Positions 32,589-42,934 of a stretch of DNA of 64,000 nucleotides are shown one piece after another. The DNA comes from Agroathelia rolfsii. Its lineage: Eukaryota; Basidiomycota; Agaricomycetes; Amylocorticiales; Amylocorticiaceae. Position 1 is the first letter of the stretch, and each line of letters opens with the position of its first letter. The position numbers were made by a program, and so were the translations under genes. The stretch spans positions 806,001 to 870,000 of the forward strand of contig JABRWF010000001.1 of assembly GCA_018343915.1 (NCBI GenBank), given 5' to 3'. Under the pieces are notes generated by a model. The model was not told where the DNA came from, did not search any database, and saw only the letters and a list, made by a program, of their open reading frames with translations.

Positions 32589-34095
32589 ATGAGCAAACCT
32601 TCCAAGGGTAAAGCTCCCGCACAACTATCCGCCAAGTCCTCTGCTCGCCCCTCTATATCCGCCCCTGCTCCTCAACCCACATTCTCGCAACCTCCTAAAG
32701 TCCCAACCCCACCTAAGGTCCCCTCACCTCCAAAGTCTGCTTCACCTGAGGAATCAGAAGAAGAGGAAGACGACAAAGAAGAAGTAGAAGAAGAACTCTA
32801 CCCCTCTCCCTCTGATTATCATGAACCTGAACCCGCACCCGAACCCATTGCATCCCGCACCCGTTCACGTGTTCCTACCCCTGCTGTCACCCCCAAGATC
32901 CGTACTCCAATCCCTACTCCCTATACTCGTACACCCGCCGTCACCCATCCCCTCTCTCCTACTATGTCATCAGGCTTCGAGCAGTTCATGGGTCAAATGC
33001 TGGAAATGCAGCGGCAGACCACCGAGATGATGAGACATATGACGGAAACCCAGCACAAGCTGGTTGAAATCGCCGATTGCCCGGCTCCTACACCTGCTCC
33101 TGCGCCAACACCTGCACCTCAGGTTGTCACGGTGGCCTCAACGAAGGAAAGGGGAAAGGAACCTTCTAAGTTCACGGGTGACCATGAGAAATACAAAGAT
33201 TTTATCCTAGGGTTTGAGAATTACCTCGGGTTAAATCCGACCTTGTATAGTACGGACCGAGACAAGGGAAGACTGTTGATCTCTCTGCTGGAAGGAGGTC
33301 CAAGAAGGTGGTCAGAGAAATGGTCTGACTAGATAAAAGCAGAAGAAAAGGTCAAGGGATCACCCCCCCTTTATCTTCGAAGACTTCTATAAGGCTTTCC
33401 GTGGACTTTACGGGTCTTGGGATTACAAGAGATCAGCATTGGACAAGCTGAAAACTCTGAAGCAAGGGTCACGCAGTACCCAGGATTACATTACTGATTT
33501 CTGGTCTACGGCGCAGCAGACAGATCTTTCAGAAGAGGACTGGCGCGTTCGTTTCCTAGATGGGTTAAACCCCAAAATACAAAACGTCCTTGGCGGTTGG
33601 GATCAAACCAACCTAGAAACAGTGCAAAAGGCTATGGATGCAGCCTTACGTGCTGAACAAGGATTGCGCTCTGCTGGCCTCTGGCAAGACACGTGGCAAC
33701 CCCGGATTCCTGCAGCTGGTTCACCAACCAATCCGATCTCCATCAACGCAGCGCAGGTTGCAACACCCTCCACCAGCCAACCCTCCTTCCAGGGTAGGCC
33801 ATTGTTCCCACCTAGAGATTGGTTGAAGGCACAATGCTTCCATTGTGGTCAACTAGGTCACCCTAAACATCGTTGCCCTCTTCTGGGTTACAAACCAAGA
33901 TCCTTTGCACCTCCCGGACTAGCCTCGATTTCCGCCTCTGTTCAACCTGGTCCTGCTACGACCATTCCCGCTGTCACCGCCCCTTCATCTTCACCCAATC
34001 CACCAGCGTATTCGGTTCCTGATCATGTGATGCAGATTATGGAAGAGCAAGCCGCTGCTATTGCTGCGCTAAAGGACCAGATGGGTTTTTCCTAA
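32589..34095 (+). pseudogene. Gypsy A1 Gag
   Basis: Structural Gag. Starts MSKPSKGKAPAQ, then a Pro-rich and Glu-rich disordered part (residues about 20-90), an amphipathic region MGQMLEMQRQTTEMMRHMTE, the capsid-like part (EGGPRRWSEKWSD, DYITDFWSTAQQT) and a CCHC knuckle CFHCGQLGHPKHRC near the end. A TAG at 33,330-33,332 and one extra base in a run of C at about 33,363-33,369 break the frame; the parallel copy in A3 reads through. The final codons are ATG GGT TTT TCC TAA. Confidence 0.9.
34083..34089 (+). promoter_or_regulatory. Candidate -1 ribosomal frameshift site
   Basis: G GGT TTT fits X XXY YYZ in the gag frame, three bases before the gag stop (34,093-34,095). A -1 shift here reads TTC CTA AGG TCA GCT AAA AAG and enters pol, which is open from this point to 35,606. 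No downstream pseudoknot was checked. Confidence 0.55.
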
Positions 34096-37000
34096 GGTCA
34101 GCTAAAAAGGCTATTCAGTCTGACCCATATGTTCAAAATAGACTTTCTTCTTTCTCTTCATGTAATAATATTTCTGTTTCTTCTTCTTCCTATTTCTCCC
34201 TTGCAGGTGCGAATGGACAGCACCTCAAGGTTCCTATTGTGTTCCATGGACCTTTTAGAAACTTTTCAACTTTTGCTATGATTGATTCTGGTGCCTCTTC
34301 CTCTTTTGTAAATTATCGATACGTAGAAAAACACAAAATCCCCACAAAAAAATTACCTCGAGCTATCCCATTGTATAATATAGACAACTCCGCGAACCAA
34401 ATAGGAAAAATCGAGTCTGTTGCAATTCTTGACACCACGATTGGATCCGAGAGAAAATACCTGCCACTCTGCGTAGTAAACATTGGCCAAGAGGATGTTA
34501 TCCTTGGCATTGACTGGCTACGGCTAGAGAACCCCGTTATCGACTGGAAATCTGCTGAGGTTACGTTCCTGCCTGAAAAAGAAACCATACAAGCCACCAC
34601 TGCTATGCCACCTGGATACGAAGACTTTGCCGATGTTTTCTCCAAAGAAGAGGCGAGTAGATTACCTAGCCACAAGCCGTCAGATCACAAAATTGAGTTG
34701 CTTGATGAAACCAAGCTCAGACGAGGGCATGTATACCCCCTCAGTAGCAACGAAACTGATGCACTCAATGAATGGATTGACGACAACCTGGCCAAGGGAT
34801 ATATTCGCAAATCCGAAAGTGAATTCGCCGCTCTGATGTTCTTTGTACCCAAGAAGAATGGAAAGCTTTGCCCAGTTCAGGATTACCGCACCCTCAATGA
34901 ACAGACGGTCAAAAACGCCTATCCTCTTCCCCTGATCTCCAAAATTGTCGAGCACATGACCAGGTTCTGTTGGTTCACCAAGATCGACCTACAAGCAGGA
35001 TTCAACAACATCCGGATTAGGGAAGGAGATGAATGCAAGGCTGCCTTTATCACATCACGCGAACTCTTCGAACCCTTGGTTATGCCCTTTGGGCTTTGCA
35101 ATGCTCCCTCCTCTATGCAAGCATTAATGGATGACATCCTCCTATGCCTAGTTCAACTAGGATTCGTCAGAGTCTATATCAACAACGTCATTATTGGAGC
35201 AGAGACAAGGAAAAAGCTACGCGAAGTCACTACAGAGGTCCTTTCAATCCTAAGGAAGCACAATTTGTATGGCAACCTAGACAAATTCGAAGTAGAAAGA
35301 CCTGAAGTCAACATTCTTGGATTCATCGTGTCATACCATCAAGTTCGTATGGACCCAGAAAAGGTCAAACCTATCCTAGACTGGCCAACACCCAAGAATG
35401 TTAAGGAAGTCCGCAAGTTCCGTGGCTTGGCCAATTACTATAGGCGATTCATTTGTGACTTTGGAAAGATCTGCAAACCTTTGGATCGTCTCACGGGGAA
35501 GGTTGATTGGACTTGGGGACCCGAAGAACAGAAAAGCTTTGATAACCTAAAAAAGGCTTTTAGCACCGCTCCTGTGCTACATTCTTATGATCAAGGTGCC
35601 CCAACCTGAGTCGAAACAGATGCATCTTCATACGCTACTGGTGCAGTTCTTAGCCAAAAGGACGAATCAGGTGCTTGGCACCCAATTGCCTTCTTATCCC
35701 AGTCTATGAATGACGCCGAAAGGAATTATGATATCTGGGATAAAGAGATGCTTGGGGTCATTCACGCATTAGATCATTGGTATCACTTGCTCCAAGGATT
35801 ACCGGAACCATTTGAGATCTGGACGGACCACAAAAACCTTGAATATTGGACTACTGCTCGCAACCTTACCTGACAATAAGCCCGTTGGTCCCTCTTCCTG
35901 GTGGATTACAACTTTTGCATCCATTACCAGAAGGGCGCAGAAAACGGCAAGGCCGATGCATTGTCCCGACGCCTTGATCTTCAGGTCTCTGATGCAGATG
36001 ACAATCAAGAGGTAGTCTTACTCGATCCTAAACTGTTTCGAATAAATGCCGCCCGAAGAGGCCACGTTCTAATAGAAGGAGAATCCAAGTTGCTCAAGAA
36101 AATCCGGAATGCTTCCCCTGAAGCAGAAGTCGCAGAGGCACTTCGTCTGGTTAAGGATCTTGGTTCCGTTAAGCTTCAAAAGGGACTAGAGGAATGGAAT
36201 CAAGAAAACGGCGTCATCCTACGACAAGGCAGAGTGTATATACCAGCAGACAAGGATATACAAACCCAGGTCATCTCCATGTATCATGACAGTTTGCTTA
36301 GTGGACACCCTGGCCAACATAAGACTCTTGAGTTGGTATCTCGCAACTATTGGTGGCCAGGCATGACTAAGGCAGTAAATGAATACATAGAGACTTGTCA
36401 AATCTGCATCCAAAATAAGTCCTCACGTCTCCCTACATTTGGTCCTCTCAAACCCCTTCCAACTCCTACGCGCCCCTGGGATCACATCACAATGGACATG
36501 ATTGTCAAGTTGCCAGACTCTCAGGGCTATGACAGCATCCTAGTTGTCGTGGATAGGTTTTCCAAGATGACCCATATTGTCCCCACAACGGAAAAGATTA
36601 ATGCCATTGGAACAGCGAAACTTCTGTGGTCACATGTATTCAAGCTTCATGGACTTCCTTCAAGGATCACGTCTGACCAAGGACCCCAGTTTGCAAGTAA
36701 AGTCATGAAAGAAGTGCATAAACGTCTGGGAATCACTACGGCCATGTCCACCGCCTATCACCCACAAACGGATGGACAATCGGAACGAGTCAACCAAGAA
36801 CTAGAGGCTTATCTTAGGTTCTTTGTCTCACATTGACAAGATGACTGGGCCAGGTTACTTCCCTCCGCCAAGTTTGCCCTGAATAACCGACAGCATTCAG
36901 CTACCAAGATCTCCCCTTTCAGGATGAACTACGGTTTTAATCCCCGAATGGACTTCTCTCTTACTGGAATCTTTGAAACCCCTGCTGTAGAGGACTGGTT

Positions 37001-37667
37001 GCATGTAATATCCGATGCTCAATCCGATGCCCAAGCGGCACTTAACCTAGCCGCCGAGAAGATGAAGGAATCCTATGACAAACATGTGCGAGAATCTCCT
37101 CAGTGGGAGAAGGGCGACAAGGTTTGGTTGTCCACGGAAAACCTGAAAACATCCCAGCCAACAAGGAAGCTAGCTGCCAAGTTCACCGGCCCCTATGAAA
37201 TCTTGGAAAGAATCGGTCCTCTTGCATACCGACTAAAAATTCTGCGGACATGGTCCATTCATGACGTCTTCCATGTATCACTCCTATCAGCGCATAAACC
37301 ATCCGAACAAGATCAGCCCCCCCCAGAACCTATCAAAGTTAAGGGAGAAGAAGAATGGGAGGTTGCTCAGATCAAAGATTCAAGAATCTCGGGAAGACCC
37401 AAGCGACTTGAGTACCTTGTCAGCTGGAAGGATGCGCCAGGAGAAGATAATTGGGAACCTGCAGACAATTTGACACATGCCAAGGCCAGGATTCGAGACT
37501 TCCATAAAAGGCACCCCAATGCACCTAAACGCTTAAATACTGCAGTCTTTGGGGAATTACCTTTCAGACCAATCGAAAACTATACGGAGACAACGACGAA
37601 GGAAAACGCTGGATGGGAGCTAGGGAAGTTCCGGAGTAACTCCCTTGAGAAGGGGGTAATGTTATAA
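34096..37667 (+). pseudogene. Gypsy A1 Pol: protease, RT, RNase H, integrase, chromodomain
   Basis: All in one frame, -1 relative to gag. Protease: AMIDSGASSSFV (about 34,275) and ILGIDWL. Reverse transcriptase: FFVPKKNGKLCPVQDYRTLN, FTKIDLQAGFNNIRI, then the active box as YINN (35,175-35,186) instead of YxDD, both Asp changed to Asn by G-to-A. RNase H: ETDASSYATGAVL, FEIWTDHKNL. Integrase: HHCC zinc site (H…H about 36,289-36,318; CQIC near 36,400), TMDMIVKLP, TSDQGPQFASK, DGQSERVNQELE. Chromodomain: EEEWEVAQIKDSR…YLVSWKDAPGEDNWEP. Stops: TGA 35,607, TGA and TAA near 35,871-35,879, TGA 36,834; each is one transition from Trp, Arg or Gln. No indels: 34,239-37,667 is a multiple of three. Confidence 0.92.
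37647..37659 (+). promoter_or_regulatory. Polypurine tract of gypsy A1
   Basis: GAGAAGGGGGTAA directly before the 3' LTR; overlaps the end of pol. H elements have the equivalent GGAGGGGGTAA. Confidence 0.8.
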
Positions 37668-38672
37668 GTTGGACATTTTTCGCCTTTTTCTTACGGACAT
37701 GTACATATTTTTATTGTATTTTTACGATTTTATTTGACTGAGATACGGACGAAATACCTTGCAGGCGACATCTTGACGCGCGTGTGACTGACTGTGTTAG
37801 CCTCACGTGACAGGAGTGCTCGTGACAAGAGTATATTAGGAAGGCGGAGTCTAGATCATTCCTTTTCATCAAAAGGTCTAGACTCAGGAACCAGGGTTGT
37901 TCCAATCACTGTGCAATTACTAAGGAGTACTAGACTCATCATTCCGATCGGTTGCTCATCGGACTTAGAAACAAAGCACTGCCCCTGCATTCTAGTCATT
38001 TCCGCTTACGAACCCTGCTGCGCACAGACCATCAAGGCTGCGCACGGGCCCTTCATTTTATGTATAAATACAAGCTTGTAGCCCTTACCTGAACTTTAGC
38101 TTCAACCTTCTCGCCTTCAGGTAAGGGCACCCCTCTCTTGTATACTCACATAAAATAACTAATATATTTCTTGCCTTCAGGCTTATACAAGTCCTAGCCC
38201 ACACCCCCTCCCCCTTTTATTTCCACCATCTTATTAAGTGTAAAGCCTCAAGGGTATCTTAGTAAGAGTACACGTAGCCTTGTTACAAGAAGGCATAAGG
38301 TTGTGAAGTCCTCAATACATAGAGGCGTTGCGCGTGACATCCAAGCCCTATTCATTTAGGCCTAGGCAGTAATAAGTCCTAGCAGACATTACGTAGACTA
38401 CGGAGGGCTAAGCCGCCTATCCTCAGTAAGAAGCATTATAAGCTTTATTTGACATGAAGAGAGTAAACGGGAAGCCTCTGGCTAGAGTACCGACCACGAT
38501 CCTAGCAAAGTAAAGCTTAGCGTGCACTATTACAAAAGGTAGCAACGGGAGCACGTGGGTGTCTGAATATATACCAAACAAGTAGTACATGTAAAACCCG
38601 GCTTTACAGCCCGCCTGCATACCTTACAGCAGGTTGTGTCTTTTGGTAGAGTCAAGCGCGTAAGCCTTGACA
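37660..38672 (+). repeat. LTR-A, 3' LTR of gypsy A1
   Basis: 1,013 bases. TATAAATA at 38,063-38,070; primer-like TAGCTTCAACCT at 38,097-38,108; candidate intron 38,121-38,180 with CTAAT at 38,159-38,163; U3 palindrome GAGTCTAGA / TCTAGACTC at 37,847-37,885 enclosing CCTTTT / AAAAGG. Confidence 0.92.
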
Positions 38673-39879
38673 ATGGGTCCAGATTATGATACTACTTTAG
38701 ACTTATAATAATACAACATCATGCCATACTTAGCATTACTATGCACAGACCAGGTAGAATTAGTATATAACCCTGTAGTGCCCCTACTTGAAGACCCTAG
38801 ATTCATTCTCTTCATCTTTAGGTAAGCACAATAGTGCTTTGTATTAAATAGATGCTAAACATAATAAAAACTTTGTCTTTAGAGCCCTTACCTCTCAAGG
38901 CATGATTGCCTTGTAAGAAAAGTGAGCCAGCCAGTAATATGTTAAATGCAAGATAGCATTGCACTTGTCCTTGTACTTGGATATGGTACACAGACAAACA
39001 AATAAAGTAACTACTACAAAAATTCATAGCTATATACTATAGTCACACTCTGTGTGACTATGACTCCATTACTCCTATTGAGGCATGGATTGCCTATTCT
39101 AACACACCCCCTTAATCCTTGCAATCAAACCTAAAGAAAATCCCACCAGAATAGAAGGAAAATTCTATCTAGGTAATGTAGATGTATAGGTAGTGTAAGG
39201 TGTATAGTAAGAGATATAAGTGAAGAGAAATAAAATGAAAAGTGCAAGATACCACTTGCGCCCAAAAATCCAAAACAGAAATCGCAGCAGCTGTGCATGC
39301 ACAATTGGGCCCTGGTGGTTAATTCCTGCATGTGCCGGCATCTTCTGGTTGCTAGTACTATACTGGACTTGTTGTTTGTTTTGAGCTAAATGCAGCAGGT
39401 TTGGTCTTCATGCATTTGGCTCAATAGCTCAGGGCTGGGTGATGTTGAGCAAATGAAAATAATTGCACAATGACAGAATGGCTATTGCTATTGTGCCTAG
39501 CACCCTCTAGTGTCTGTGCTTATCTTATGGGTTATGATCCATTATGGTGTTGTCCCATTGCTCATCTTTGTGGCTGGAATGGTCCTTACAGCTCAATGCC
39601 TCTTGACAGCAGGTTTGTGCTCATCCTAGGGTCATGATCCATCACAGTATTGTCCTGTTGCTTGTCTTCTATGGCTGGTACAGTCCTGTGGCTCAATGCC
39701 TCTGGATGGCAGGTTGCATAGCATAGTGGTGGATGTGTTTGCCACCATTTCATGCATGTTTATTAGGTGGTGAATTTGACTATGCTCATGCTAAGCCCTT
39801 AGGTGAATGAACAAAGAGGTAGGGTGCATTAGCACCCCCTTAACAGCATTACTGGTGTGTGAGTGTGTGTGTGTATACA

Positions 39880-41504
39880 TACACTAAGTGACAAAACCGT
39901 CTCAATATTTGTATTTTTTACAATTTTTGATCTATATCTCCAGATATAAAATACTTAAAATTATACTAAAAATAGTTCTATTAAGTATACCATATCTGCT
40001 TTAAATTGAGCCCTAGGTCATGTGATTTAGTCAATAAACCATAGAGTTATGTATTATTCTTTCAAGGGGTATCATTGAGACAGTTTTGTTGCCACTTAAT
40101 TGAAATATACTTTTTATAGTAGAATACAAGTTATACTATACTAATTATGTAAGCAGTGCCACCACACATTTAAATACCCCCTATTTAGTACAAATAAACA
40201 CAAACAACTCTTAAACTGCTACCACCATCATCTCTATACTACTATGAAACCTTTATCCAATTAACAAGTCCTTGATGTTATCTGCTTGCTTAATAAACAT
40301 CATTTTGCTAGGGATATTGCTAAAGCTACTAGTGTATCCCATTCTTCTGTTAGCAGAATATGTTCTAAACACTGTCCCTACCTTTCTAAAAGCTTAGGAG
40401 GCCGTCCCTCTAAGCTTTCCTCTACTGCTATATGCCATTCCATCTGTCTTATTAGCTCTGGTCAGGCTGATACTGCTATGGATGTGACTAAAGCCCTTAA
40501 AAACACACTTGGGGAGTCTGTGTCTACCCAAACCATGCATAGGAGACTAAGGGAGCAGGATTTAAAGGCTGTAACCAAGAAAAAAAGTTCTAATCTTAAG
40601 CCTTATCATAAAAGGGCTAGATTAAACTTTGCTCTTGAGCACTAGCACTGAACTCTAGAGGACTGGAAGAGGGTGATCTGGTCTGATAAGACTAAGATCA
40701 ATAGGATTGGGTCTGATGGAAGGAAATGGGTGTAGAAAAAGAAGGGAGAAGGGCTTAGTAATAGGTTGGTTTAGGGAACACAAAAGTTTAGTGGTGGAAA
40801 CATTATGTTGTGGGGATGTTTTGGATGGGATGGGGCTGGATATACAACCAGGATTATTGGGAAAATGGACTCAGAAGTCTATGTATCTATTTTAGAGGAT
40901 GAACTCCAGGATAGTATGGAGTTATGGGGTAAAAATACTAACAATACTATATTTCAGCAGGATAATGACCCTAAACATAAGAGCAAACTAGCTATGAAAT
41001 GGTTTGAAAACCATGAATTGGAAGTTATGGAGTGGCCTGCTAACTCCCCAGATCTCAATCCTATTGAGCATCTATGGGATCACCTCAAAAGAAAGCTGGC
41101 AGACTATGATGAGCCTATATCATTACTTACTGGGCTTTGGGAGAGGATAGAGAAGGAGTAGGATACTATTCCAGTATCTATTTATCAAAAGTTGATTGAG
41201 AGTATGCCTAGAAGGGTGGCAGAGGTGATAAAAGCAAAAGGAGGATATACTAGATACTAAATTTAATAAAATTTGTATTTTGAAAATATTAGCAACAAAA
41301 CTGTCTCAATGATACCCCTTGAAAGAATAATACATAACTCTATGGTTTATTGACCAAATCACATGACCCAGGGCTTGATTTAAAGCAGATATAGTATACT
41401 TAATAGGAGTATTTTTAGTATAATTTTAAGTATTTTATTTCTGGAGATATAGATCAAAAATTGTAAAAAATGCAAATATTGAGACAGTTTTATCACTCAG
41501 TGTA
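39880..41504 (+). mobile_element. Tc1-like transposon E2, full length
   Basis: 1,625 bases flanked by the TA duplication. Inverted ends read TACACTAAGTGACAAAAC at the left and its near complement ending CACTCAGTGTA at the right. A longer subterminal inverted region follows (GATCTATATCTCCAGA…). One transposase gene at 40,244-41,260. Confidence 0.93.
40244..41260 (+). pseudogene. Tc1-like (DD34E) transposase, six stops
   Basis: 338 codons plus stop in one frame with no indel. N-terminal helix-turn-helix (residues about 15-110, KHHFARDIAKATSVSHSSVS and LGGRPSKLSS), then the catalytic domain with WSDKTKI (first Asp), FQQDNDPKHKSK (second Asp) and SPDLNPIEHLW (Glu); 34 residues lie between second Asp and Glu, the Tc1 spacing. 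Stops are TAA 40,259, TAG 40,643, TGA 40,649, TAG about 40,733 and 40,772, and TAG 41,159. The E3 copy still has Gln and Trp at the second and third, so these are transitions. Confidence 0.93.
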
Positions 41505-41981
41505 TGTATATATATGCATACCATTGATGTCCTTTGTGTCAAGGCTTACGCGCTTGACTTATCCAACTAACACAACCTGCTTGTAAGGTACGCAGGTGGG
41601 CTGTAAGGCCAGTTTTTATGTGTGTGACTTGGTTGGATATTTGTTCAGAGACCTATGTACTCCCATTGCTACCTCTTTGTAATAGTATAACCTAGCAACT
41701 ACTTTGCTAAGCTTGTGTTTGGTACTCTGGACGTTGTCATGAGAAGGGAATTTTTGCCGATTTTTCGGCTAATTTCTTGTATTATTTGGACTAATATTTA
41801 ATTAGTTATCGCATTTTCTTTCTTTCTTTCTTTTATCTCTTATAAAATTACCCCTTTAGGGCATGGACTGTGGGCAGTGCAGTAGTCATGTGATTGGCCC
41901 TCACGTGTTCCAAGCTGTATGTCACAGGAGTAATCTCGGGGCTGTGCACACTTCTATTTCACTTGATAAAACTAGAAAATT

Positions 41982-42053
41982 GGCTAGACTAGGAATTGAA
42001 CCCAGGGCCTCCCGTTATATATACAGGTGCTCTACCAACTGAGCTATCTTGCC
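41982..42053 (-). tRNA. tRNA-like sequence in TRIM 3' LTR
   Basis: 72 bases that fold as a cloverleaf: acceptor GGCAAGA / TCTAGCC (6 of 7 pairs), D arm GCTC / GAGC, anticodon stem CCTGT / ACGGG, T arm CTGGG / CCTAG. A box TAGCTCAGTTGG and B box GGTTCAATTCC are good Pol III signals. The anticodon loop ATATATA would give anticodon ATA with atypical bases at 32 and 37, so it is a tRNA-derived part of the element rather than a working tRNA. Confidence 0.7.
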
Positions 42054-42243
42054 ATTACTAGAGTGTGAATTCTTCTGATTACAACACTCCCCCTGAAGTC
42101 ACACTTTGTGTCTTCACTTGGGAACCAATTTTCTTAGTATTTCTGCTCTAAATGGATGCTCCTTATAGGTGCCTGCTTACATAAGCATTGTTCTCATTGG
42201 GCTAGCGTGTTTAGGGCTCATAACCTGATAAAACTAGAAAATT

Positions 42244-42315
42244 GGCTAGACTAGGAATTGAACCTAGGGCCTCCCGTTATATATACAGGTGCTCTACCAA
42301 CTGAGCTATCTTGCC
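42244..42315 (-). tRNA. tRNA-like sequence in TRIM 5' LTR
   Basis: Same as 41,982-42,053 with one transition in the T stem (CTAGG for CTGGG). The TATATATAA of the anticodon loop could also act as a Pol II TATA box. Confidence 0.7.
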
Positions 42316-42934
42316 ATTACTAGAGTGTGAATTCTTCTGATTACAACATCACTATCATGCACAGCCTAGGAACATAGCCTTCCTTCCCTAAACGATTCCT
42401 AACAATTACCAGTATTGGTCCAGCAACAGATCTCCACACGGATGCCCGGTGGAGTTAGGGTAAAAGTTCTTCCCCCTGCATTGCCACCTTTATGCTTCTA
42501 TTTCCCTCTGTGCACAGACCATTAAGTTGCGCACAGACCATTTCATGATAAGTATAAATAGCACATGTAACTTGTCCTGAAGAGCTTAGCTTCAACCTCT
42601 TTGCCTTCAGGCAAGTATAGGTTTTGTATTCCATAAGTAAGATTACTAATAAAAACTTCGCCTTCAGGGTATCATTCCTTTTGGCCTAGGCTCTCTATCC
42701 TAGCCCTTCCCCTTTTTCCCTTCCCTCTTCTCTATCTCTCTACTAGTGGGTGGTGTAAATCCCCCTTTTGTGTGTGTGTAATAAGAGCATCAATTACAAA
42801 CAAGATAAGAAAGTACCCGGCATGCCCTCAATAGATAAAGGGACTATATACTTGTGGGAACACTTGTTTGTAGGTACTTCAGTACTTTAGTATTAAGATG
42901 TATATTGTTTGATTATATGTACAAGTAGGCTCTC

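Larger units (their letters stand above)
31178..38672 (+). mobile_element. Gypsy A1, full-length chromovirus, inactive
   Basis: 7,495-base Ty3/gypsy element: 5' LTR (31,178-32,171), leader, gag (32,589-34,095), pol (34,096-37,667), polypurine tract, 3' LTR (37,660-38,672). Pol has protease, reverse transcriptase, RNase H, integrase and a C-terminal chromodomain. Flanks CTTTA (left) and ATGGG (right) do not match, and the two LTRs differ strongly in the middle while their last 270 bases are nearly the same, so it is probably a recombinant of two elements. It contains the most complete coding region in the window but carries four stops in pol, one stop and one frameshift in gag, and a destroyed polymerase active site. 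Confidence 0.93.
41964..42348 (-). mobile_element. TRIM with tRNA-like LTRs, 385 bases
   Basis: Two 123-base LTRs (41,964-42,086 and 42,226-42,348) that differ at one C/T position, separated by 139 bases with no coding. Perfect target duplication TCACT (41,959-41,963 and 42,349-42,353). On the minus strand: LTR from TGTTGTAATC to GTTTTATCA, then GGTTATGAGCCC (42,225-42,214), complementary to the initiator tRNA-Met anticodon arm, and CTTCAGGGGGAG (42,098-42,087) as polypurine tract. It is therefore a complete miniature LTR retrotransposon. Each LTR contains a tRNA-like sequence. It can only move with proteins from another element; the shared primer site suggests a copia-type partner. Confidence 0.88.

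Noticed and set aside
37794..38081. Repeated open frame of 64-99 codons (MLAPRDRSARDKSILGRRS…) in nearly every LTR-A
   Set aside because: It lies in LTR U3/R sequence, begins with GTG or TTG and not ATG, covers the promoter and start site, and its conservation is that of the LTR itself.
41982..42315. Two ordinary tandem nuclear tRNA genes
   Set aside because: The repeat unit is longer than the tRNA, has LTR ends, a primer site, a polypurine tract and a target duplication, and the anticodon loop is atypical. I call them tRNA-like parts of a TRIM.
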